Source: Gordionus sp. m RMFG-2023 (taxonomy: Eukaryota > Nematomorpha > Gordioida > Chordodea > Parachordodidae). Taken from it: a DNA stretch of 64,000 bases. The notes beneath the pieces were generated by a model that did no database searches, was not told the DNA's origin, and was given only the letters and a program-made list of their open reading frames with translations. Shown here in pieces: positions 45,587 through 57,354 of this stretch (the first letter of the stretch is position 1; every line of letters begins with the position of its first letter). The DNA lies in assembly GCF_954871325.1 (NCBI RefSeq), contig NC_088778.1:11727882-11791881 (forward strand), in the 5' to 3' direction. The position numbers and the translations under genes are program-made.

Positions 45587-48500
45587 TTCATTTCGATAGA
45601 ATTTTGTAGAACCTTTTCCGTTGCGTCGAACCATTGAAGCTGAGTTGGACAGACTTTTAGACGAAGGCGTTATCGAGAAGGTGGATCCAACAATACCTCC
45701 AATCACTTGGGCTACGCCAACGGTTAATATCTTTAAGAAATCCGGTGCCGTACGGATATGCGAAGATTTTTGTTTAACAATCAACAAATATCTAGCGATC
45801 GATAACGATTTACTACCAACTCGTCGACCTAACAAATAAAATCGCGGGTGGTAAAATATTTTCAACAATAGATTTAAGAGATGCATTTTTACAATTCGGA
45901 GTTAGTCCAGAATGTAGGGACCTTTTAGTAATTTCGACACATGTCGGTTATTACCGATACCAAAGAATTTTTTTTGGTTTGACTAGCGCTCCGATAATAT
46001 TCCAACGCTTTATGAAAAACCTATTAAAGGGAATTCCTATGGTTAGTGTATTTTTAGACGACATAATTATTGCAGGTGAGAATAATTCCGATCACATAGT
46101 TAATTTGGAAGAAGTATTAAGAAGATTTGAGAAGGCTGGACTGACCACGACAACCGATAAAATTAAAATCGGAGAAAAGTCAGTCACTTATTTAGGTCAT
46201 GTTATTGACAGTTTCGGAATTCACCCTACAGAAGATAAGATTAGCGCTATAAAAAATTTTAAAACACCTTCCAATGTTAAAGAACTACGTTCATTTCTTG
46301 GAATAGTGAATTATCATGAGGCATTTATTAAAAATTTGCATTCTATTTGTGCGCCTTTACACCGACTAACGAGTAAAAATGTTGGTTCGTTTTGGTCAGC
46401 TAAAGAAAATGAAATATTTACTAAAGTTAAAAATATATTGTCAAAAGAAGATACAATAATTCCTTATTCAGCCGATATCCCTGTCGTGATTTCTTGTGAC
46501 GCTTCCGAAGATGGTCTAGGAGCTGTTATTGCACACCGATTTCTTACTGGCCAGGAGAAACCGATTGCTTACGCATCGAGGACACTTTCGGCGGCTGAAA
46601 AGAATTATGCCACAATTGATCGGGAGGCTTCGGCGATCATGTTCGCTATCGAGAAGTTTCATCAATATATTTTTGGAAGACATTTTATCTTGGTTACTGA
46701 TCATAAACCATTACAATATATTTTAGGTGATAAAAGAGATCTTAACAAAATAACAAATAACCGTTTAATACGGTGGGCGACGAAACTATTAAATTATGAT
46801 TATGAGATAATATATAGACCAGGTAATCAAAATAAATGTGCCGATGCTCTGTCCCGTTTGGGGGTAGAGAAAGCAAAAACCAATGAAGTTACAAAAAAAT
46901 TCGAAGAAGAAATCAGAGGATTAAAAATTAATTTAATAGAGGATTTATCTTTCAGACGCAGTAAAGTCGTAAGTGAAACGAGCAATGATATAAACCTAAA
47001 AGAGATTATTAAATTAATAAAAAATCATTGGTATATTGATAATATAAATAATTATTCGGAGATTGTAAAAAAATATATTTCGATTAAAGATAATATTTCG
47101 TTCGAAGAAGGATTATTATTTTATAATGATAGAATTATTATTCCAGATATTTTAAAAAAGGAACTCTTCTTGCTGGTAATGCAATCGGTAATGTGTTCGG
47201 TTCTATTCGGATGACTGCCTTTTGCAGTTTGATTTCACCTAATTTTTTTTTAAAAACTTGAGGGAATTTTGAAACAATCGTATTTAAAGAGGGAATATTC
47301 ATATTCATATTTATTTTATTAATACGAACTTCTTCCGGTAGTTTTATATCAAATTCTCTAATGAAAGGCATCCCAAAAATAAGGGAATTCTCCCCTTTAA
47401 CTACCCAAATAAGTAAAAATTTCGAAATATTTTTTACTTTGACTTCTACGGTACATTTACCTAGTACTTCGATTTGGATATGATTATATCCCACTAATTT
47501 ATAAGCCGGTGATAGTTGTGGTCTGCCGATTCCAGGTGACCTCATCAATCACACTACACGCGGCGCCGGTATCAAACTCCATAGCTAGCTGCAACCCATT
47601 TATCTTCGCATCGATGGTAGCTTTATTTGAAAATGACAGGCGAGGTGTCCGTGGCAGAATCATTTGTATGGCATGGGTTCTACAATCTTTCGCTATGTGG
47701 TTTGCCTTACCGCAACGAAAGCATATCACTTTCTTTTGAATAGAGTTAGGTTTGATACTAGGTCTATAATTATTATTAGGAATATAATTCTTACTAAAGT
47801 GTTTATTATTATTGAATCTATTGACGTTAGTATAATTATTATTTCTAAAATAATTATTTTTCGAACCCTGTGATGGCTTATTTTTAATTATTTTATTAAC
47901 TTCAGTCTGGGTTTCATTTTCCAACGAAGACAGCGCGATCGCTAAACGCACGGTCTCTTCAAAAGTAATATTGCCTTCGATATACTTTGACCGAAGTTCT
48001 TTGTCCAACTCAGGTAAGCCTACTCCTAGGATAAATATATCTCTTAAAAGTTCATCAAAAGGCGGTTTAAAATTACAAAGAGAACAGACAGTTTTAACCC
48101 TAATTGAAAAGTCAATAATCGTCTCATTACATCTTTTTAGCGTAAAATAAATTATCCTATTTACGAAAATGCTCGAACTATCCTTGAACACCAAATTTAA
48201 GCTTTTTATTAAAGTATCATAATTTATCATCTCTAAATTTATTGGAAAGTGAAAGTTCTTAATTTTGATAAGATTGTCTGTTCCGATATAGGCTAAAAGC
48301 AGGTCTTTTTTTGTATTTAAATCTATAATATTTCTTACTTTATAAATTAACTCCAAGTTAAATAAGTAGTCCTGAATATTTACTTTTTCTTTGACGAATT
48401 CTGGAATATGGAATTTAATAGGAACTACTTCCATTGAGTCTTTAACTTTAATAGGGACTACTTCCATTGAATCTTCAACTTTAATAGGAGCTACTTCCAT

Positions 48501-49741
48501 TGAGTCTTTTACTTTGAATTTAATAAATCAAATAAATCTTCTCTAAAAATATCGACGCCAATGAAGTGTTTTATTAAATAAAAAGTAAGTAAAAGTATAT
48601 TTAATACAAAATATCACGTATATATATATCATGAATTCAATCCTTCAGGTTATGTAATTTACAAACGAAAAGTTAATATTATATTCAATTTAAATTCAAT
48701 TTATATTACAGTTCTCCCCACTATAAATTGAATTCATCGTGATAACGTAATGGGGGTTTCGAAACTCTTTTTTCAAGAGTTGTATTCTCATGTTCTGCCT
48801 TTTCCACTTCTTCGGTCACGTAACGGGTATTTCCTTCTCTTGTGTATGTGCATCCCTCAATTGATCTGCATGCTTGTTTTTAATGATCCCCTCTGATTCC
48901 ACATCGTACAATATTGCGCTTTTTCGTTGTAACACTTTTCCTTCATGCCACCCTGCTGTCTTTTCGTTTGCTCCAAACTTTTTGCTGCTCTACTAACTCC
49001 CGAGGTTCAACACTTCTATCTTTGTAGTACTTTTGTTTCCATAGAGCGTTTTCCGTCCTTTCTCTAGTTGATAATTTCCACTGATCCAATGTCGTCCTAA
49101 GCGACCTTCCAAACATCATCTCGGCAGGAGATAGTTGCATTGGAAGTATTACGGTGAGTAATTAAAACATTTGCTAAATTTAACTGGTCCGGAGTCCCAC
49201 ATCTCCTTCCAGCATAGAAACGCGTCTTTATCGTCCGTATATATCGTTCAGCCAAACCATTCGATTTGGGGCTATAAGGGGCCGATCTAAAATGTTTTAT
49301 ATTGTTTTTAAAAAGAAACGTTTTGAATTCAGATCCAGTAAACTGAGTACCGTTATCTGAGACAATGTAGCGAGGTAACCCAAATCTAGCGAAATAATTA
49401 CGCAGATTATTTATTACACTCGCCGAATTAATATGTGTTAAAATTGCAACTTCAACCCATTTGGTAAAAGCGTCTACGCAAATTAACCAATATTTTCCAG
49501 ATACGGGGCCTGTCAAATCAATGTGTAATCGTTCCCAAGGTTGGGTAGGAATGTTCCAATTGTATAATGGCACTTCTTTAGCTCCCGGCCTTCCTTCTTG
49601 ACAACTCTTACAACATTTAACAAAGTCTTCAACATCAGTATCGAGATTTGTCCAAAACACGTAATATCTACACAATGATTTCATCCCCACTATCCCAGGA
49701 TGTCCTCGATGAATCACATATAAAACCTCCTTTTTTATTAG
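45587..49741. mobile_element. Ty3/gypsy insert with single internal LTR and rearranged parts, fossil
   Basis: Integrase (about 49.7-48.95 kb), a polypurine tract (48711-48722), one LTR (48562-48710), a primer-site-like TTGGCGTCG (48553-48561), Gag with zinc knuckle CFRCGKANHIAKDC (about 48.5-47.7 kb) and protease (about 47.6-47.2 kb) run on the - strand in that order. RT and RNase H (about 45.6-47.2 kb, FLDD and TDHKPLQYIL) run on the + strand. Each part occurs once, no LTR is seen at the outer edges, and repeat R continues on both sides. It is dead through rearrangement; some parts are otherwise well kept, which suggests moderate age. Confidence 0.75.
48562..48710 (-). repeat. Single LTR inside the rearranged gypsy insert
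   Basis: On the - strand it starts TGTAATATAAATTG and ends AAAACACTTCA. It is preceded by the purine tract AGTGGGGAGAAC and followed by TTGGCGTCGATA, the normal neighbours of a 3' and a 5' LTR respectively. At 149 bp it is short. The same TTGGCG(A/T)CG neighbour occurs in the gypsy element at 40950-45327. Confidence 0.7.
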
Positions 49742-49992
49742 TTAGAATAATTTTTTTTAGCTACTAGTTAGCAATAATATATTGGCACTAATGGAGATGA
49801 TATAAATATCCACATCTTTTACCCTTGGTCACTGCTATATAATTATTTATTAATGAAGAACTAAATCAATTTGAATATTAAATTTTATATTTATAACACG
49901 TCAATAATTGGAAATTTTGGCGAAAAACAAAAAAATATATTTTTTTATTTTAGTCATTTTATCCAATAAGTTTAAAACCAAGGAAATATCAT
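49742..49992 (-). repeat. Repeat R, first part of a split copy
   Basis: Reverse complement of about 32348-32600, including the blocks AGTGCCAATAATATTATTGC and TTCATTAATAAATAATTATA in the other orientation. The gypsy insert 45587-49741 separates it from its remainder. Confidence 0.75.
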
Positions 49993-50667
49993 GTCCAAAG
50001 TCCAGCCCATTTAGAAATTGTCTACAAGTTACTCAGCTCGGCCTGTATACTTTTGCCTGGCCCGTTATATTTTTTTAATAGTACCTGGCACGTTAAAACA
50101 TTTTTAAAAGTCGCCCAATTTCGTTTAATTTTTTTATGCATTTTTTGGCTATCACAATTTTATCAATATCTTATTTTTTTCCCAAAATTGAGGCTGTAAA
50201 TAACTTGTTAAATATATGATTTATATTTTAAAACTTTTCTAAAATTATCTTGCCAGATTAAAAACTATATTTTTCCCATTCCCCGCTCCCTCTTTTTTCC
50301 AAAAAACTGATTATCATTTTATTTTATTTAGTATCTATAAATATGTCAATGACTAAGCTTCCATAGAAACAAGGGAGGCATTCCTTCCCTTCAAATTTTT
50401 CCTAAAAAATTCTTAAAAAACTGAATATAACTTTATAATATGTTAAAAAAACTAATCATTTCGTTAAAAAATATTAATATAATTTTTATAACGTTAAAAT
50501 TATTAATATTATTTTTACTAGGTTAAGAAGAATTACTATTATTTATACTACTTTAAAAAATTTACTATTATATTTACTAAGTTAAAAAAAATATATGTAA
50601 GGGAAGCAAATTTAATATTGATATTTTTTTTAATAAATAAAGAGAAAATCATGCCAATTTTAATTTT
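49993..50667. other. AT-rich spacer with GGCC-type blocks
   Basis: No gene. Between 50005 and 50110 lie CAGCCCATTTAG, CTCGGCCTG and GCCTGGCCCG blocks typical of the GC-rich repeat family. The rest is runs of A and T, including a GTTAAAAAAATTACTATTAT-like imperfect repeat at 50440-50590. Confidence 0.4.
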
Positions 50668-53345
50668 TAGTGCTGTAAAGTAAAGTCAAAAGTAACGCCG
50701 TTACTACATTCATTATCTTCTTTGAAGAAAAGTGACGCCATTCGTTACTTTCTTCTAGAGGTAACGAGTAACGGTAATGCTTTTCTTTTTTTTGAGTAAC
50801 GGTAATGCAAATTAAAAATTTTTCTTAAAAAATAAAAACATATTTTATTATACTATAAAATTACTTTTATATATTTTTTATTATATTTAATTTAAGCTGA
50901 GGTTTTATCAACCACCATTCTTTCATTATTTTAAATTCTCGTTATTAAATTTTCAGTTGAATGTTAATCTAATTAATATTCAATCAAAATTCAAAGTAAA
51001 TGTTTATAATAATATTATAATTCTATTTTAAGAATATTATGTCCATAGTTCTTACTTCTTCAGATAAAGATGTACACTTCCCTGACCCCAATTTGAAACA
51101 TTTTTTAAACCAATAAAGAAAATTAAGGGTACATAGTTTACACTTTGTAAATGTAAATTATGTCCCAAAAGTATATGAAGGTAAAAAGATGAATTAATAT
51201 ATTATTATTTTAAACATTACTTTAATAATAGAATATTAAATCATGGGTATTATAAAATAACCATTAAAAGAAGTATTCTTTCATAATGTATTGAAAAGCT
51301 TAATCATGAAATTAAATTATATAGTATAGGGCTGAGAACTAACATTAGAAACCCAAAATTAACAAAATATTGGTTCAAAATATTATATTGTTTAAACAAT
51401 ATCTTCCATTATTGGTTTAACTTGTTAATAAATTTAAAGAAAAAAATAGTGTTTTTAAAAAATTTTGTTTAATAAATATGTATTTTTAAATAAATATATA
51501 TGGAATAAAACTATGAAGCACTATTGTTTTAGAGAACTGAACCTAGATATTTTTCCTGATTCCTTTTTAAATGATAATTCTGAAAAAGATAAGAAATTGA
51601 AAAATTATCTTTGGCAATCATAATTTCAATTTTTAATGTTTTCCTTGACAATAAGCTTAGTGGGGGATCAAAAAATACAATTAAATTTTAGAAGATTTAT
51701 CTTAAATTATTGAAAAAGCTAAGTTATTTTTAATAAAATATTTAGGAATTAATAAAATTATTAAAAAATTATAGACTGTACATTCCTCAAAAAGAGATTA
51801 ATGAACATTTGAAGAGCAATAAAAACAAAAAATTAAAGCCAACCAGCTCACACTCATTGAGATGCAGAATCCTTATATTTCAAAGATAAAAATAGCACAA
51901 TTAGCTGTTGATTAATTCGTTTTTAATTTTGTAATTGAAGAATTACAACTATTTTCAATTGTAGAAAGCATTGTATTTATTAATATTATCAAAATATTGT
52001 AGCCAATTAAAAATGTGATATCTAGGCCTACCCTCGTATTAAAAAATAACAAATATGACACCATGGCAAAGAAATTAGTATATTTATTGTGTATCCCAAA
52101 AATTGTCTTTATAACTGTGGATATCAAAATGGTATATAAAGTGTATATTTTATAGATTGATAATATTGTCTTTTAGAAAGTTCTTATCTAGGGATGACGA
52201 TACACTGGCTACATCCAGGCACTCTTGAGAGGGTTTCAGCTTGTTTAGTTTGTAAAAGCCTAAACCAAAAAAACACATTAGATTATCTAGCAAAAATAAT
52301 CTTTGAAATTTTTACCATATATAAGATACAAAATGTGACCAATTGCATTACCGGCAAGAAATTATATAAAAGCTTTCAAGTAAAATATAATATATGAACA
52401 AGGAGAGAAATCGGATGATGAAATAATTCTTCTGCCATTATTTGATCTATTTGAAAATCAAAATACTAATTATCATAAAAGATGTTTTTTTTATATTAAA
52501 TTTATTTTTTTGATAATTTTCGAAAGTCGTAAAAAAAAATTGTCAAGAAAAATAAAAATATAAGGAGTTGAAACATCATAGAAATAAAACATTGTGATAT
52601 AAGAATAAAATATTAATTTGTTGTGTAAGAAGATTATGTTAGATTATTTAAGAAATAAAACATTGATCATTGATCATTGAACAAATATTATTTGCGGTGA
52701 GTAAAAAATAATTATTGTGCAGGAATATTAAAATAGATAGAACTATAAAACATTTAGGAATAGCAAAATATATTGTAAGAAATAAAACATTTAAGAAATA
52801 AAACATTGTAAAATATATTATAAGAAAAAACACTAATGATAGTATGATATACTTAACTAAGCATCATTCATGTTCACCACACACTTTAAATCATTTCAAG
52901 TGTTGACACAATCTTCAAACTGTGCAGCCATTTTTAAGGAAAATATGAGAAGATATCTGATTAAGTTATAGCAAGATGGAACTCTTTTTATAACTCCATG
53001 AAATTAATAGTTTAATTAAGGAGAATTGCCAAAAATTTGAAGAATCTTGTGTTAAATCTGAATTACAGAGATTTTCAGATATGGACAAGTCGTGAATGAA
53101 TATTGTGTTAGTGTTAATTAAGAAGTATGATATGTATATATATGATCTTATAGGTTATGGAACCGATTGCTATGGCTCTTTCAACTTTAGAGAGCGAAGA
53201 AAAAATGCAATTGGCATATCAAACTCCAACGATAACTATTATAATATTAAAACTTAAAAAAAATAGCTTTAAATAATTTCTAGTTTTGTAAATTTAATCC
53301 TAGAAAGCATAGATATTTAAAAAAGTAATGGGTTACTCGTTACTA
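50668..53345 (+). mobile_element. hAT element, longer relative of 26219-27236, right end decayed
   Basis: The left end TAGTGCTGTAAAG and the next 330 bp, with GTAACG repeats, match the nested hAT in POLR1C intron 5. The right end shows a GGGTTACTCGTTACT block at about 53334 but no proper terminal repeat. Transposase pieces on the + strand include a zinc-finger-like NVNYVPK region near 51150 and TIHWLHPGTLERVSACLVC at 52198-52255, the conserved H-W-x-P/D-x-T-L-x-R block. A PIAMALSTLE helix lies near 53165. It is broken many times. Confidence 0.7.
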
Positions 53346-53472
53346 ATAATTAAATATTATATACAGAAATTATTTTTCTTTATTTTCCGGTGAAACGAAA
53401 TAAAATTTGTTATCCTCAATCACAATATAGAATGCCAAGATTCAATATTATGTTAGAAGTTATTATTATAAT

Positions 53473-53937
53473 TGTTAAGTTTTGAGTTGATTATTATAAA
53501 AAAAGGAAGATTAAATATTAAAATATATATAACATCAAACCTTTTTTGTATTTAGAAGTACGGGTAATTTTATTTTGAAATAGAATCAATTGAATAATAA
53601 TTGCTGAATGAATTTTTAAAATGATTTTGTTTCGTATATATATCTTTTTTCTTTTAATATTCAAATAACATACATTTTTTTTAACCAAAAAAAAATTTGA
53701 ATAACGAAAGAAATTAATAATTTTAACATACAATGCCCAACTAAAATTATTATATAATAATAATAATAACTAATTATAATATTCAAAATATAAAAAAAAG
53801 GAATTCATTATTTAAAAAAATGAATAAACACTACAATAATAACTAATTATAATATTCAAAAAAGTAATTACATAACAATATAAAAAAAATTAATAAAAAA
53901 AGGAATTAATTATTTAAAAAAATGAATAAATACAACA
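53473..53937 (-). repeat. 3' LTR of the gypsy element
   Basis: On the - strand it begins TGTTGTATTTATTC next to a purine tract (AAGGGGGATGG) and ends ACTTAACA. It aligns with 60596-61046 along its length; it carries about 24 extra bases in an internally repetitive ATAATAACTAATTATAATAT region. Confidence 0.88.
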
Positions 53938-54376
53938 CCATCCCCCTTAAAAACCCACTTGTGTGGAAGATTTAGGCTGGTCAATATCCTCCCTTACCGA
54001 TAGCAGGGCATTGTTGTCTGAGGTTAACGCCGCAGTTGGACAGTAACGTAACTTGTGGGTGCCTCCGCAAAACCAACACTCCATTCATTCGACTTCTCCT
54101 GACCCAATCTTGATCTGTTCTGGTCTCATATCTTGGTCTTTTCGTTACTTCTTGCAATAACTCTCCATATCTTTGTTGTGCCTCCACCGTTCTATCCTTC
54201 GACTCTACGGATCTGTCAACCTCTCGTATTTCGATTTTAATAATTTTATTTCCTACTCTGACGAAGGAAGCCATCTAAAACAAATTACTATATAATTTAA
54301 TTTTTAAAAAAAATTTTTTTTAATGATCTCCTATAATCTCTCAGATTCTCGTAATTATTTTATTCTTCTATACATT

Positions 54377-54650
54377 ATGATTCTCATAACTATGTCTATC
54401 ATCAATTCCATCTCGTCAGAAATTATGATTCTCATAATTATGTCCTTCATCAATTTATTATCCTTAGAATTATGATTCTCATTATTATGTCTATCATCAA
54501 TTCCATATCGTCAGAAATTATGATTCTCATAACTATGTTTATCATCAATTCTATATTCTCTGAAATTATGATTCTCATAATTATGTCTATCATCAATTCC
54601 ATATCGTCAGAAATTATGATTATCATAATTATGTCTATCATCAATTACCA
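54377..54650. repeat. 48 bp minisatellite inside the gypsy element
   Basis: About six imperfect copies of a 48 bp unit (ATGATTCTCATAATTATGTC, TATCATCAATTCCAT, CGTCAGAAATT). The period is a multiple of three, and both strands stay open across it, reading as 16-residue Ile/Met-rich repeats. It lies between the integrase region and the small downstream ORF. A protein-coding role is not shown. Confidence 0.85.
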
Positions 54651-55796
54651 TCTCATTATATATATATATATATTTTCCTTAATCCTAAAACATTCTATCT
54701 ATAATTATCTCCAATATTATTGCTCTAAGTATATAGGTCTTACTTGTTTGATATGTCTAGACCAAGTTCCCTTTTGTCCTTCAATTTCTACCGCAACTCC
54801 TTTTCTTCCTAAATTTCTCTTTACTATTCCCTTCCCCCATTTAATTGGACCATAAACATAAGAATCCAAACTAAGCTTCCAACCTTAAATTTCTCCTCAT
54901 ATGTATTATCCTTTTGTTTTATTTTTTCTTTCAAAAAATCTAATTCCATCCTTATTTTTCTACCTAAAATATCTCCGCGGGTGACTTCTCTTTGACTGTC
55001 TTAGTGTTATTGTAAGCTAATAACAATAACCACCATTTTCCTTCTCCATATTTTTCTTTCTTAAGCCAGCTTTTTACAATATACCATTCTCTCGGCCTGT
55101 CCAGTATTTCTCGGGTAATGTGGTGGCGATAATAAATGCTTAATATTCCACCTTTCACAAAATTGGTCAAACAATCTACCTTTAAACGCTGGTCCTCCAT
55201 CCGAAACTAAAGTTTCCATTAATCCAAACTTACCTACAAAATCCTTTATTCTCGTAAAGGCTACTCTTGTCGTTAAACCTGACACCTGTTGACAATCTAT
55301 CCATTTCGACCCAGCATCTACCATGATAAAATATTTTCTTTTTTCATATTCTAAAAAATCTACATGTATTCTTTTCCCTGGAACCCCAGTTTCTGGCCAT
55401 TTATCTGTTTTATTTTTTGCTGGTACATTTGCCCACATGTTACAGGTATCATAACTTCTAGCTAAACTTTCTATTTCCCTATTCATCTGAGGCCACCAAA
55501 TATATTCCCGTGCTTTATTTTTCATCCTTTCAATACCTTGGTGTCCTGTATGTATCGTTGCTAAAATATCTTTTCTTAACTTCCATGGAATTACTACACG
55601 ATATCCTCTCATCAGACAATTGCCTTCAATATTTAATTCATTCTTAACTCTTTTGAATGCTTTGCCATTCTATGTCTCCTTTCAAACATGCTTTAATTCT
55701 CATTAATTCTTCATCTTGTTTAGATACATTATCTACCAGTTCCAAAGTTATCGGTTTCTCTCTAGTATCTACTTTCAAAGATCTTATAATATTATT

Positions 55797-57354
55797 CAGA
55801 GTTGTTAAAAGATACTTTTTAAATGGATCTAGATACAGATACATAGTCTCAAAAGTTATCTAGATACAGATACAGCGTCTAAAAAGTTATCAAGATACAG
55901 ATACAATTTTAAAATGTATCTGTATACAGATACATTTTTTTATGCTCTTATAGGTTTGCATAAACCTAAATTAATATTATATTGTGAAAATTCATGAAAT
56001 GAGCTAAAAATTTATTGACGCGATATAACATTTATCAGAATATAACTAAAATTATAATTTTAATATAATATATGAAAATATATGATTAAATAATTATTAG
56101 ATTTCAGTAATAAAATATTTTCAAAATTTTGATCATTTAGGCATCCTCGTTTATCTGTGAAGACATTTTTAGCAACACTAAATAGTCTTTCCACAGGGAC
56201 GCTTGAAGGAATTGTAGTGTTATATTTAATAAATAACAATTTTATATCAGTTCTTTAAAAATGCTAAAATCTCTACATTTATTTTTGAAAAAGTTATTTA
56301 AAATTTGTTGATTATCAAAATTTAAATCATTATTAGAAATTATATCTGCTGTAGGGTACTGAAAAAAATCTGAAATTAAATTATTTGTTTTTTTTGGCAG
56401 GTTATTTGCTTGCAGTCAGTTGATGACTTTGATAATTCACCAGCTAATCTTTGTATCAATTGTTTTCTTTTATAATGGCTGCATGCCATCTATAATAAAA
56501 GCAATAATTAAATCATCTAAAGTGCCTTGAGTTAAAGTCAAAGGTCTTTTAGCAAAAATATTATTGGAGGATGAGCCTTGCCAATATTTTCTTTAGTATT
56601 TTATTTTCCTTCCCCTTTTTTATTTTTGTTAACAAGGTTGGATATTTTCTCTTAAAATTTTAATTAGAATTTTAAATATATAATATCTATACCCTTATGT
56701 GCTTCACGATATTGCACGTTGAAGTCATACTGACGGATATTTTTGTATTTTTAGGTAGACACGGCAAACCTTTTACCATCAGAGAATTAATTGTTTTCTT
56801 TGTTTTGAGATATTATTTTAAAATATGCTCAATTTGGCCATGGTAAAGCAATAGAACTTGTTGCTTCCTCTTCTTCATCGATATAGATCTAAATAAATAT
56901 ATAAACTTAAAAATTTAGTTATAAAATAAAATTTACCATTTCCATATTGTAATATTAAAATTTGTATGGTTTATTGATAAACTCGGACATAATATTTAAA
57001 TTAATGAATATTTATATATATTTTTTATATATAAGTTTTAATATTTTATATATATATAATTCTTTATTATAGTATTAATAAATATTAATATATAATATAT
57101 ATTTATTTATTTATTTCATAAGCTCATATGAAATAAAATAAATTTTACAGTCAAATATTTTTATTTATAATAAAAAAAGGGGTATATAAAATGTATCTTA
57201 AAAAGTATCTAAAAACATATACAGATACCTCTAAAAAAATATCTAGATACAGATACCTTTCTAAAAAATCTATCTTGATACAGATACAGATACTACATTT
57301 TTATATCTAGATACAGTATCTAGATACTTGTATCTAGATACTTTAACAACTCTG
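55797..57354 (-). mobile_element. hAT element inserted in the gypsy element, perfect 8 bp TSD
   Basis: Ends are CAGAGTTGTTAAAAG and CTTTAACAACTCTG; the flanks 55789-55796 and 57355-57362 are both ATATTATT. Subterminal regions hold many ATCTAGATACAGATAC repeats, as in 25866-28846. On the - strand near 56200-56140, VERLFSVAKNVFTDKRG matches the hAT dimerisation domain, so it is a decayed, internally shortened copy. It is younger than the gypsy element it interrupts. Confidence 0.92.

Noticed and set aside
54472-54855. A 127-codon + strand frame rich in Ile/Met repeats, possibly a membrane protein
   Set aside because: It is the 48 bp minisatellite read in one frame; the other strand is equally open, and it lies inside a gypsy element on the opposite strand.
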